Shown piece by piece: positions 55,191 to 63,637 of a stretch of 64,000 nucleotides of DNA. The stretch's first letter is position 1. Each line of letters opens with the position of its first letter. Position numbers and translations under genes: made by a program. The notes beneath the pieces are model-generated. The model was not told where the DNA came from. It worked only from the letters and a program-made list of their open reading frames with translations, and ran no database searches. The DNA is from an uncultured Halomonas sp. GTDB taxonomy: Bacteria; Pseudomonadota; Gammaproteobacteria; Pseudomonadales; Halomonadaceae. The DNA lies in the NCBI RefSeq assembly GCF_947501415.1, contig NZ_CANMVL010000010.1, forward strand, positions 1 through 64,000, read 5' to 3'.

Positions 55191-56201
55191 ATGGCGAAGC
55201 AGACACATGGGCGTTGCGCCAGCAAGCCCGGTCAGATCCCCGCGGGTGGCTGGCTGGATATCCTGTGGCGCGTCAAGCAGGAGGTCGCCCAGGATCTTGT
55301 CGCCATGATGGCCGCCGGTATTGCCTTCAATGCCATGCTGGCGCTCTTCCCGATGATCGCGGCCATCATCTCGATCTGGGCACTGGTGATGGATCCTCAG
55401 GACCTGGCGGGTCAGATCATTCAGCTGAGCCGTTACCTGCCGCCCGAGGCCTCCAGCCTGATCAACGATCAGGCACGTAAGATCGGCGAGAGCACCAGTA
55501 CCGGCCTCAGTCTCACGGCACTGGGCAGCGTGCTGGTGGCGATGTTTATCGGCTCCAAGGGCGTGCTGTGGATGGTGATGGGGCTAAATGTTGTATATGG
55601 AGAAGACGACAGACGCGGAGCGCTGCACCGCGGCTTGATCGTCGCGGGCCTGACGCTGGGGCTGATCCTCATGCTGCTGGTCACCGTTGCCTTTGTCGCC
55701 TTCTTCCCGCTGGCTATCGGCATGCTGGGGCTGGATACCCTGCTGGTAAGGGCTGTCGCCTGGCTGCGCTGGCCAGCACTCCTGGTGGTGATGATGCTGG
55801 TGATCGCCGTTTTCTACCGCTTCGGGCCTTATAGGCGGTCGCCACGCTGGAGGTGGCTCAGCGTCGGCTCTGTCGTCGCCACCTTGATGTGGCTGGCCGG
55901 CTCCATTGGGCTGTCGCTCTACTTCGGTCGCGTGGTCAGCGTAAGCGAAATCTATGGGTCACTGGGCGCGGTGGTGATGCTGATGCTGTGGTTCTGGCTC
56001 TCGGCCTTCGTGGTGCTGCTCGGGGCAGAGTTCAACGCGGAAATGGAGCGCCAGACCTATCGTGATACGACCGTCGGTGAGCCTCGTCCCCTCGGAGAAC
56101 GCGACGCCTATGCTGCCGACACCGTGGGCCATGGGGGTCCATGGCGTGGGGTCAGTCCTGGGGAGTGCAAGAAGGCCTCCGACCCGGATGATTCCTTGTG
56201 A
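55191..56201 (+). CDS. YihY/BrkB-family membrane protein
   Basis: A 336-residue protein with about six predicted helices in the YihY/BrkB fold. GIAFNAMLALFPMIAAIIS is the first helix, and SEIYGSLGAVVMLMLWFW plus LLGAEFNAEME near the end are the family hallmarks. The role is unclear in the family. GGAGG lies 6 bases before the ATG. The C-terminus is a hydrophilic tail of about 40 residues. Confidence 0.88.
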   Translation: MAKQTHGRCASKPGQIPAGGWLDILWRVKQEVAQDLVAMMAAGIAFNAMLALFPMIAAIISIWALVMDPQDLAGQIIQLSRYLPPEASSLINDQARKIGESTSTGLSLTALGSVLVAMFIGSKGVLWMVMGLNVVYGEDDRRGALHRGLIVAGLTLGLILMLLVTVAFVAFFPLAIGMLGLDTLLVRAVAWLRWPALLVVMMLVIAVFYRFGPYRRSPRWRWLSVGSVVATLMWLAGSIGLSLYFGRVVSVSEIYGSLGAVVMLMLWFWLSAFVVLLGAEFNAEMERQTYRDTTVGEPRPLGERDAYAADTVGHGGPWRGVSPGECKKASDPDDSL

Positions 56202-56326
56202 CGCTGCCCCGCCACCGATATTGCTGCCTTGGGCTGTCGCAGGTGACAGTAGCGCTCAAGACTTTTCCGGCGACTGGCCGTCGTTGGAGGGGTGAGTCTG
56301 CCCCTTTCGGCTGATATCATGGATAT

Positions 56327-58027
56327 ATGAACAGTAATCAAGCCGTAGCCGCCCCCCTCGAAGACCCGCTGTACTACCTGGCAAACTTCGAGCATGTGCT
56401 GGCCTGGGTGGCCGAGCGCCACGGCGACCTGCTCAGCGACGTTGAACACACCTTCTTGGCTCTGTTTTCCGGTCTGCCGCTTGGTTCACGGGCGCTGCTG
56501 GTACGCATGGTCATGCGCAAGGGCGAGCACTTTCGCCCCTCGCGACTGGCCTATCCCGAGATCGATGCCGAGATCGGCGATACCGAGTCGGCGCTGGCGC
56601 CGCTGGTGGCTGCTGGGCTGGTGGAAGAGGCGCCGGTGCTCGATGTGGCGACGCTCTTCACCCAGCTGCGACTCACCGAGCTGCGCCAGGCCCTGGCGGC
56701 AGAGATCGCCGAGGCGGGCCTGCCTGCGACCGTGGGCAAGGGAGACCTGCGCGAGGCGCTGCTGGCGCGAGAGCTGATGCCGCGACCGCTGAGCGCCTGG
56801 TGGCCGGAGGCCCCCGAGCGGGTGGTGCGGGTGCGCATCATGGCGACCTGTGATCGTCTGCGGTTGATGTTCTTCGGCAACCTGCGCCAGGACTGGTCGG
56901 AGTTCGTGCTTGCCGAGCTCGGGCATCAGCGCTTCGAATCGGTGGCATTCGGTGCCGACTCCCGGGCCTTTCACCGGCGTGACGAGGTCGATGCCTATCT
57001 GGCACTGCATGATCTGCGGCGGCGGCTGGAGGAGGGCGAGGTGCCTGCGGATCTGGCCGAGGCGCTGCCTGCCAGACCCGATAACCCCTGGCTGGCGTCG
57101 CGACATGCGCGGCTGTGCCTCGCGCTGGGGCGTCGGGCGGAGCGTGACGGGATGGCCGAACTGGCATTGACGCTCTACCGCCGAGCCGGCTGGCCGGCAC
57201 CCGAGGCCAGTGGGGAGGGGCGGATTCGCTACCTGCGCCTGGCCGAGCGTCAGGGGCGCTGGCGTCAGGCGCTGATCCTGGCCGAGCCGCTGGCGCGTGT
57301 CACCCGCGACGATGTGGAGGCCCAGGCCCTGGGCCGGCTGCTGACGCGGCTGCGCCGCCGCCTGAGTCTGGTGCCGGAGACGCCTGCCCCCGAACCCGCC
57401 CCCGAGCGCTTCACGCTGCGCCTGCCAGGCCCCGGCCGGGTCGAGCAGACGGTAAGGGAGCATCTGCATCGCGAGGCGGCGCCGGTCCATTATGTGGAGA
57501 ACACCCTGCTGACCGGCCTGTTCGGCCTGCTGTGCTGGGAGGCGCTCTTCACGCCGTTGCCCGGTGCCTTCTTTCACCCCTTCCAGTCCGGCCCCGCGGA
57601 TCTCTATCGAGACGACTTCGTGACCCGCCGCCGTGACCATTTCAAGGCGTGTCTTGCACGGCTGGAGGATGGTCGATATCGCCGGACGATACTGGCTACC
57701 TGGCGCGACAAGCAGGGGCTCGCCAACCCCTTCGTGCACTGGGAAGCGCTCGATGAGGCGCTGCTCATCCAGGCACTGGCCTGTATTCCCCCCGCCCACC
57801 TGCGTATCTGCTTCGACCATCTGCTGAGCAACCTGAGAGCCAACCGGGCGGGCCTGCCGGATCTGATTCAGCTGTTTCTCGAGGCCTCGCCGGGTGAGCC
57901 TCGCTACCGCCTGATCGAGGTCAAGGGCCCGGGCGATCGGCTGCAGGACAACCAGCGGCGTTGGATGACCCTCTTCCATCGCCATGAGATCCCGGCAGCG
58001 GTGTGCCATCTGGAGTGGGAGAGATGA
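56327..58027 (+). CDS. FAN1-like structure-specific nuclease (VRR-NUC domain)
   Basis: A 566-residue protein of the bacterial FAN1 family. The C-terminal VRR-NUC domain shows the PD-(D/E)XK triad: Asp512 (GLPDL), Glu531 and Lys533 (IEVKGPGD), then Gln542. The middle has helical repeat-like sequence (about 250-370), and the N-terminus has a SAP/HTH-like region. Bacterial and human FAN1 cut branched DNA and repair interstrand cross-links. The gene ends inside the start of the helicase gene (ATGA). Confidence 0.9.
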   Translation: MNSNQAVAAPLEDPLYYLANFEHVLAWVAERHGDLLSDVEHTFLALFSGLPLGSRALLVRMVMRKGEHFRPSRLAYPEIDAEIGDTESALAPLVAAGLVEEAPVLDVATLFTQLRLTELRQALAAEIAEAGLPATVGKGDLREALLARELMPRPLSAWWPEAPERVVRVRIMATCDRLRLMFFGNLRQDWSEFVLAELGHQRFESVAFGADSRAFHRRDEVDAYLALHDLRRRLEEGEVPADLAEALPARPDNPWLASRHARLCLALGRRAERDGMAELALTLYRRAGWPAPEASGEGRIRYLRLAERQGRWRQALILAEPLARVTRDDVEAQALGRLLTRLRRRLSLVPETPAPEPAPERFTLRLPGPGRVEQTVREHLHREAAPVHYVENTLLTGLFGLLCWEALFTPLPGAFFHPFQSGPADLYRDDFVTRRRDHFKACLARLEDGRYRRTILATWRDKQGLANPFVHWEALDEALLIQALACIPPAHLRICFDHLLSNLRANRAGLPDLIQLFLEASPGEPRYRLIEVKGPGDRLQDNQRRWMTLFHRHEIPAAVCHLEWER

Positions 58028-60348
58028 ATGGCCCGCAGCCGCTGCGCGTCGGGGTGCGCACCCTGTGCGACGTCACCGCCCGGGAGGGCGACCTCGACCA
58101 TCGCTTCACTCCCTCCCCCAGTGCCCGGGAGGGGATCGAGGGGCATCGTGAAATCGCCAGGCGTCGGGGCGCGGATTACCTCACGGAAGTGACACTGGCC
58201 GGCGAGGTGGCAGGGCTCATGGTGCGCGGGCGCGCCGATGGTTACGACCCGGAAGCCAATCGTCTGGAGGAGATCAAGACCCATCGCGGTGATATCGCGC
58301 GACTGGCAAGCAATCAGCGCGCCCTGCATCGTGCCCAGCTGCGTAGCTACGGCGCCCTGCTATGCGCCGAGCGACACCTTGAGTCGGTAGAGCTGACACT
58401 GGTTTACCTGGAGGTGGGCAGTGGGCGCGAGACGCGGGTCAGCGAGCATGCGACCGCCGCCGCATTGTGGCAGGAGCTGGTTGAGCGCTGCCGAGGCTAT
58501 TTCGCCTGGGCCGAACGGGAAGCGCAGTATCGCCGCGATCGTGACGCTGCGTTGTGCGAGCTCAGCTTTCCCTTCGCCGACTTCCGCCCCGGGCAGCGGC
58601 ATCTGGCCGAGGAGTGCTACAAGGCCGCCGCCACCGGTCGGGTGCTGATGGCTCAGGCACCTACCGGTATCGGCAAGACGCTGGGTACGCTCTTCCCGCT
58701 GCTCAAGGCGATGCCACGGCACGGATTGGACCGGCTCGCCTACCTGACCATGAAGACGCCGGGGCGACGCCTGGCTCTCGAGGCGCTGACACGGCTGGGC
58801 GCCCACCCGAAGCAGGACGGCCTGGCACTACGCGTGCTGGAGCTGACCGCCCGGGAGAAGGCCTGTGAGTATCCGGGGCGCGCCTGTCATGGCGAGGCCT
58901 GTCCGCTGGCTGCCGGCTTCTATGACCGTTTGCCGGCGGCACGCGAGGCGGCGGCAGAGCGCCGCTGGCTCGACCGCGAGTCATTGCGTGAGCTGGCCGT
59001 CGAGCATGGGGTCTGTCCCTACTATCTTGGACAGGAGATGGCACGCTGGAGCGATGTGGTCGTCGGCGATGTCAATCATTGGTTCGATGATCATGCGCTG
59101 TTACACGGACTGGCGCGTGAGCAGGGCTGGCGCGTCGGGGTGCTGGTGGACGAGGCCCACAACATGATAGCCCGGGCGCGAGGCATGTACAGCGTGGCCC
59201 TCACTCAGCGCGACCTCGGAAGACTCAAGCGCAGCGCCCCGGAGCGACTCAAGGCCCCGCTGGGGAGACTGCAGCGGCAGTGGCAGGTTCTGGTGCGCGA
59301 GGCGGGGCTCGGAGAAGGCGCTGGGCCTGGGCGACCCGCCGTACGGCATCTGGCGACCCTGCCGCCCTCGCTGCTGGGTAGCCTCCAGGCGCTGGCCACC
59401 GCGCTCGCCGAGGCCCTGGGGGAGCATCCGGAACTGGGTGCAGAGTGGCAGGAGCTGCTGTTCGAGTCCCTGGCTTTCCTGCGCCTGGCCGAACGCCTTG
59501 GCGATCACACGCTGTGTGAGCTGACTCGCGAGGGGCGGGGACGGGCGCGGCTGGCACTGCACAACCTGATTCCGGCGGATTTCCTCGCGCCGCGCTTCGC
59601 CGCGGCGCACTGTGTGGTGCTGTTCTCGGCGACCCTGGGGCCGGCCGATTACCAGCGTGATCTGTTAGGGCTGCCGAAGGGGAGTGTCTGGCGAGAGGTT
59701 CCATCTCCGTTTGCCGCCAACCAGCTGGAGGTCTCGATTCGCGCCGATATCTCGACGCGGCTGCGCGACCGCGAAGCCTCGCTTGACCCCATCGTGGCCG
59801 AGATCGCCGCGCAGCATGCGCGGCGCCCCGGCCACTATCTGGCCTTCTTCAGCAGCTTCGCTTATCTGGAGGCGGTCTTTGCCCATTTTGTCGCCTGTCA
59901 TCCCCAGATCCCCGCCTGGGCTCAGGAGCCTCGCATGAGCGAGGCGGCACGCGATACCTTCCTGTCACGCTTCACCGACGATGGGCGTGGCGTCGGGTTC
60001 GCGGTACTGGGAGGTGCCTTCGGTGAGGGCATCGACCTGCCCGGTGAGCGGCTGGTGGGGGCCTTTGTCGCGACCCTGGGTCTCCCGCCGGCGGATCCCA
60101 TCAATGAGGCACTCAGAACGCGGCTGCAGGCGCGCTACGGGCGTGGCGACGAGTATGCCTACCGAGTCCCGGGGATGGTCAAGGTGGTGCAGGCGGCGGG
60201 GCGGGTGATTCGCGACCCCGAGGATAGTGGCACGGTGGTGCTGATGGATGATCGCTTCGCTCGCAACGAGGTGCGCCAGTACCTGCCTCGCTGGTGGGGA
60301 GAGGCGCTTGTCAGGACGGCCGGGCCGACAGGACATGCTCCGACCTGA
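58024..60348 (+). CDS. PD-(D/E)XK nuclease fused to XPD/DinG-family helicase
   Basis: A 774-residue protein. The N-terminal about 170 residues look like a Cas4/RecB-type nuclease: Asp72 (RADGYD), Glu83-x-Lys85 (EEIKTH), then QLRSYG at 105-110. The XPD-like helicase starts with Q-like FRPGQ (187-191) and Walker A APTGIGKT (212-219). Cysteines in CEYPGRACHGEAC and a later VCPYYL fit the 4Fe-4S cluster. DEAH is in VLVDEAHN, and QAAGRVIRD is motif VI. Translation is coupled to the FAN1 gene by a 4-base overlap, so the two probably act together in DNA repair. Confidence 0.85.
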   Translation: MNGPQPLRVGVRTLCDVTAREGDLDHRFTPSPSAREGIEGHREIARRRGADYLTEVTLAGEVAGLMVRGRADGYDPEANRLEEIKTHRGDIARLASNQRALHRAQLRSYGALLCAERHLESVELTLVYLEVGSGRETRVSEHATAAALWQELVERCRGYFAWAEREAQYRRDRDAALCELSFPFADFRPGQRHLAEECYKAAATGRVLMAQAPTGIGKTLGTLFPLLKAMPRHGLDRLAYLTMKTPGRRLALEALTRLGAHPKQDGLALRVLELTAREKACEYPGRACHGEACPLAAGFYDRLPAAREAAAERRWLDRESLRELAVEHGVCPYYLGQEMARWSDVVVGDVNHWFDDHALLHGLAREQGWRVGVLVDEAHNMIARARGMYSVALTQRDLGRLKRSAPERLKAPLGRLQRQWQVLVREAGLGEGAGPGRPAVRHLATLPPSLLGSLQALATALAEALGEHPELGAEWQELLFESLAFLRLAERLGDHTLCELTREGRGRARLALHNLIPADFLAPRFAAAHCVVLFSATLGPADYQRDLLGLPKGSVWREVPSPFAANQLEVSIRADISTRLRDREASLDPIVAEIAAQHARRPGHYLAFFSSFAYLEAVFAHFVACHPQIPAWAQEPRMSEAARDTFLSRFTDDGRGVGFAVLGGAFGEGIDLPGERLVGAFVATLGLPPADPINEALRTRLQARYGRGDEYAYRVPGMVKVVQAAGRVIRDPEDSGTVVLMDDRFARNEVRQYLPRWWGEALVRTAGPTGHAPT

Positions 60349-60457
60349 TGCCGGGGCAGGAAAAACTTAACAAGGGGTTACTGTACCCCCCGCCGGGGCT
60401 GTGCTAACTCTTAGAGGTGTCAATTCACATCAATGGAAGTGACAAGGAGGTACTGGC

Positions 60458-60637
60458 ATGGGTATCGAAGTAACCGGTCTATTGGGTCTTGTCTGGCTGA
60501 TCATCGTGATCTGGGCCATCGTCAAGGTGGCCAAGAGTGCGGCCAGTGGTCTGGCCAAGGTGATCTGGATCATCGTGCTGCTGGTCTTCCCGCTGGTGGG
60601 ATTGATCGTCTGGTTCCTGTTTGGCCCCAAGGGATAG
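60458..60637 (+). CDS. Small membrane protein, PLDc_N-like
   Basis: A 59-residue protein of two membrane helices (LLGLVWLIIVIWAIVKV and VIWIIVLLVFPLVGLIVWFLFG) ending in GPKG. The arrangement matches the phospholipase D-nuclease N-terminal (PLDc_N) small-protein family. AAGGAGG 8 bases before the ATG is a strong ribosome site. The 109 bases before it are AT-richer and probably hold a promoter. Function unknown. Confidence 0.8.
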   Translation: MGIEVTGLLGLVWLIIVIWAIVKVAKSAASGLAKVIWIIVLLVFPLVGLIVWFLFGPKG

Positions 60638-60662
60638 CCATGCCAGGAACGCAGTGACTTTT

Positions 60663-60692
60663 CGGGCCGCCTTCGGGCGGCCCGATATTTTT
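60663..60692. terminator. Rho-independent terminator after the PLDc_N-like gene
   Basis: CGGGCCGCC-TTCG-GGCGGCCCG followed by ATATTTTTC. The UUCG tetraloop is especially stable. It separates this gene from the leftward DUF3565 gene. Confidence 0.85.
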
Positions 60693-60697
60693 CTGGC

Positions 60698-60913
60698 TCA
60701 GGCGGGTGGCGGGTTGTCTCGTGGTTCATTGCGGTCGCACTTGACGCATTCGAGCGGCAGGCCGAGACGCGAGCGTCGGCCCGCCGCGGTGATGACCCAG
60801 GGGCGCTCCACCCATGGCGGCTGGTGGCGCACATGCTGGTTGTGGCCACAGGCCAGCTCTGCCACCCAGTGGTCTTCCGCGTCGCGATGGTAGCCGATGA
60901 TAGGCTGTTGCAT
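60698..60913 (-). CDS. DUF3565 protein
   Basis: A 71-residue protein with the DUF3565 pattern IIGYHRDAEDHWVAELACGH-QHVRHQPPW (residues 5-33) and a CVKCDRNE end. Four candidate metal ligands (CGH, H, C-x2-C) suggest zinc binding. No function is known. It starts 4 bases after the upstream small gene. Confidence 0.8.
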   Translation of the reverse strand: MQQPIIGYHRDAEDHWVAELACGHNQHVRHQPPWVERPWVITAAGRRSRLGLPLECVKCDRNEPRDNPPPA

Positions 60914-60917
60914 GGCG

Positions 60918-61031
60918 TCAGTGCGGCTTCGGTGGCGCCTTGTAGTGCCCCGGCACCGTGACGCGCTCGCCGCTCGGCAGGGTGCGCACATGGGTGGGAA
61001 CGTAGATCCGCTTGATGACACTCTTGCTCAT
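60918..61031 (-). CDS. Conserved-looking 37-residue protein
   Basis: An open frame MSKSVIKRIYVPTHVRTLPS... ending GHYKAPPKPH, very basic with one predicted beta-strand pattern. CAGGGAGTCCGGC gives a good ribosome site before the ATG. It is directly upstream of the DUF3565 gene, suggesting a two-gene operon. Function unknown. Confidence 0.55.
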   Translation of the reverse strand: MSKSVIKRIYVPTHVRTLPSGERVTVPGHYKAPPKPH

Positions 61032-61103
61032 GCCGGACTCCCTGAGTCGAGTCTTGTGCTATCGAGACCCTTCAGTGTGTGCTCCAGGACCATGGCAGGC
61101 AAT

Positions 61104-61179
61104 ACCTCTCTGGGGCTATATCTCTCCAGCGCTATACCTCGCTGGGGCCATATTTCTCAGGGACTATTCTCAGGAACTA
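61104..61179. repeat. Degenerate direct repeats before the two-component system
   Basis: ACCTCTCTGGGGCTATAT (61104-61121) recurs as ACCTCGCTGGGGCCATAT (61136-61153), a 32-base period. It is followed by two adjacent 13-mers TTCTCAGGGACTA and TTCTCAGGAACTA (61154-61179). This AT-rich leader of about 270 bases holds no gene I can support. Confidence 0.7.
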
Positions 61180-61304
61180 TGCCGCAAGGCCCGTGTTGCT
61201 GCATTCATGCAGGCGTGAGTTGTAATTTCAGGTATCCTTTGACTAAAGGCGGCTGGACACTTTGGCAAGGCTGCTACACAGCAATCAATGGAGCGGACAC
61301 GAGA

Positions 61305-62018
61305 ATGGTTGATAGCCTGCAGCCCAGGGAGCAGGATCATGTGCTGATCGTCGAGGATGATGAGCGCCTGGCGAGTCTGACCCGCGACTATCTGGAGGCC
61401 AACGGCTTTCGCGTGACACTGGAAGCCGATGGCGCCCGTGGGGTCGACAGCATTCTTTCCCTGCAGCCGGACCTGGTGATTCTCGATCTGATGCTGCCCG
61501 GTGAGGACGGCCTGTCGATCTGCCGGCGTGTGCGCGACGACTATCCCGGGCCGATCCTGATGCTCACCGCCCGCACCGATGACATGGATCAGGTGCTCGG
61601 GCTGGAGATGGGGGCCGATGACTATGTCGCCAAGCCGGTGCAGCCAAGGGTCCTGCTGGCGCGCATGCGTGCCCTGTTACGACGCTCCGAGCCCGTCGAG
61701 GAGAGCGGTGAAACGCGCCTTGCCTTCGGCGACCTGGATATCGACAACGCGACCCGCGAGGCGTGGCTGGCGGGCGAGCGGATCGAGCTGACCAGCGCCG
61801 AGTTTGACCTGCTGTGGCTGCTGGCCAGCAACGCGGGCAAGGTGCTGACCCGCGAGGAGATATTCTCTCAGCTGCGCGGCATCAAGTATGACGGCCAGGA
61901 CCGTTCCATCGATGTGCGCGTCTCGCGCATTCGCCCCAAGATCGGCGATGATCCCAATCAGCCGCACCGCATCAAGACCGTGCGCAGCAAGGGCTACCTG
62001 TTCGTCAAGGATGCCTGA
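61305..62018 (+). CDS. OmpR-family response regulator (RstA-like)
   Basis: A 237-residue regulator: a receiver domain with phosphoacceptor Asp61 (LVILDLMLPGEDG) and Lys in AKPV, and a C-terminal winged helix with ELTSAEFDLLWLLASNAG and VSRIRPKIGDD. It resembles RstA. A downstream-facing leader with degenerate repeats precedes it. Its kinase partner follows after 3 bases. Confidence 0.9.
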   Translation: MVDSLQPREQDHVLIVEDDERLASLTRDYLEANGFRVTLEADGARGVDSILSLQPDLVILDLMLPGEDGLSICRRVRDDYPGPILMLTARTDDMDQVLGLEMGADDYVAKPVQPRVLLARMRALLRRSEPVEESGETRLAFGDLDIDNATREAWLAGERIELTSAEFDLLWLLASNAGKVLTREEIFSQLRGIKYDGQDRSIDVRVSRIRPKIGDDPNQPHRIKTVRSKGYLFVKDA

Positions 62019-62021
62019 ACC

Positions 62022-63635
62022 ATGCGCCGTGTCCTGGCCGACAGCACCTTCCTGCGTGTCTACCTGCTGCTGGCGCTGGCGCTGCTGCTGACCTTCGGTC
62101 TCGGCCTGCTGGGTGTGGCGCTGGTTGACCAGGTACGCCGGGAGGCCCACCGTGAGCAGCTGGCCGAGGCGCCGATGCGTCTGCTGACCGAACGACTCTC
62201 GAGGCTGCCACCCGCGGCTCACCAGGCCTGGCTCGAGGCGCAAGGCAGGCGCCTGGACATGCAGGCCAGTATCGGGCCGCTGGAGGAGGCCTCGCTGGGC
62301 TATTTCTCACGGCGTCGCCTGGCCGATGGCAAGGTGCTGGTGCAGCCGCGTGACGATCAGGGCTGGCGGCTGTTTTCGCTGCTGCCCGGGGGGAAGCGCC
62401 TGCTGCGTATCGATCTCGTCAACCTGAGCGAGCATCAGCTGCGTGGCCTGACCGAGCTGCTGGGTCAATGGCTGTCGGAGATGCCCCCCTCTGCACGCCA
62501 TTCGAGTCTCGAGGACCTGACCCGCGGTAGCCTGTCGGTGTCTCTGGAGGAGGCGCCTCCTCAAGGGCTGGATGACTACCAGCTGCGCCGACTAACCGCC
62601 GGTGAGGTGGTGATCGAGCTGCTGCCTGGGCGCTGGTCGGTCGCGATCTATCTGGCGCTTCAGGATCTCAGTGGTGATGCCAGCTGGCTGGTGGTCGGCC
62701 CGGTCCAGGCCTTCGAACCGATGCCTGGGTCGCTTCAGCTCCTGCTGGTGCTGATCATGCTGGCCGTGCTGGGCGTGACCATCTATCTGATCGTGCGCGG
62801 CGTCGAAGCGCGCATGGTGCGGCTGGAGCTGGCCGCGTCGCGTATCGCGGCCGGACGACTGGATACCCGGGTCAAGGTGGAGAGTGCCGATTTCATCGGG
62901 CGTCTCGGCATGGCGCTCAACGGCATGGCGGCGCAGGTGCAGTCGCTGCTGCGCGCCCAGCAGGACATGATTCGTGCGGTATCCCACGAGTTGCGTACCC
63001 CGGTGGCCCGCATTCGCTTCGCCGTTCAGATGGTCGAGGACATGACCGAGGACCCGGCGGTGCGTCGGCAGCTTCAGGGGGCCGATGGGGATATCCAGGA
63101 GCTCGATGACCTGATCGACGAGATCCTCACCTATGCCCGGCTGGGCAGCGAGGCCATCAATGGGCGCCAGATGAGTGCCGTGTCGGTGGAGTGTCGCGAG
63201 ATGGCCGAACGGGTCATCGAGGCGCTGGCCCTTCTGCATGAGGGGCTGACGCTCGAGCTTGCCGAGGGCCCCAGCATGGAGGTGCTGGCCGAGCCGCGCT
63301 ACCTTCAGCGCGCCCTGCAGAACCTGGTGGCCAACGCCTGCCGTCATGCACGCTCCCGGGTGGTGATCCGGTTGCAGCGAGAGCCTGCCCTGGTCAGGAT
63401 CGATGTGGAGGATGATGGTCCCGGCGTGCCGCTGGCCGAGCGCCAGTCGATCTTCAAGCCCTTCTCGCGTCTCGACGACAGCCGCACGCGCAGCGCCGGT
63501 GGCTATGGCCTGGGGCTCTCCATCGTGCACAAGGTGATGAGCTGGCACGGTGGCAGCGTCGGTGTGGACGACAGTCCCGCGCTTGGGGGGGCACGCTTCA
63601 CCCTGCTGCTGCCCCAGCGCCTCGAGGCCGAGTAG
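62022..63635 (+). CDS. Sensor histidine kinase (RstB-like)
   Basis: A 537-residue membrane kinase: helix 1 near residues 12-35, a periplasmic domain to about 240, helix 2 (LLLVLIMLAVLGVTIYLIV), HAMP, the dimerisation domain with phosphoacceptor His322 (AVSHELRTPVARIRF), and an ATPase domain with NLVANACRHA, DDGPGVP and GGYGLGLS. It is RstB-like by its partner and architecture. The signal is unknown. Confidence 0.9.
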   Translation: MRRVLADSTFLRVYLLLALALLLTFGLGLLGVALVDQVRREAHREQLAEAPMRLLTERLSRLPPAAHQAWLEAQGRRLDMQASIGPLEEASLGYFSRRRLADGKVLVQPRDDQGWRLFSLLPGGKRLLRIDLVNLSEHQLRGLTELLGQWLSEMPPSARHSSLEDLTRGSLSVSLEEAPPQGLDDYQLRRLTAGEVVIELLPGRWSVAIYLALQDLSGDASWLVVGPVQAFEPMPGSLQLLLVLIMLAVLGVTIYLIVRGVEARMVRLELAASRIAAGRLDTRVKVESADFIGRLGMALNGMAAQVQSLLRAQQDMIRAVSHELRTPVARIRFAVQMVEDMTEDPAVRRQLQGADGDIQELDDLIDEILTYARLGSEAINGRQMSAVSVECREMAERVIEALALLHEGLTLELAEGPSMEVLAEPRYLQRALQNLVANACRHARSRVVIRLQREPALVRIDVEDDGPGVPLAERQSIFKPFSRLDDSRTRSAGGYGLGLSIVHKVMSWHGGSVGVDDSPALGGARFTLLLPQRLEAE

Positions 63636-63637
63636 CC

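Noticed and set aside
61104-61179. CRISPR-like array
   Set aside because: Only two imperfect copies of each repeat, no uniform spacers and no cas genes.
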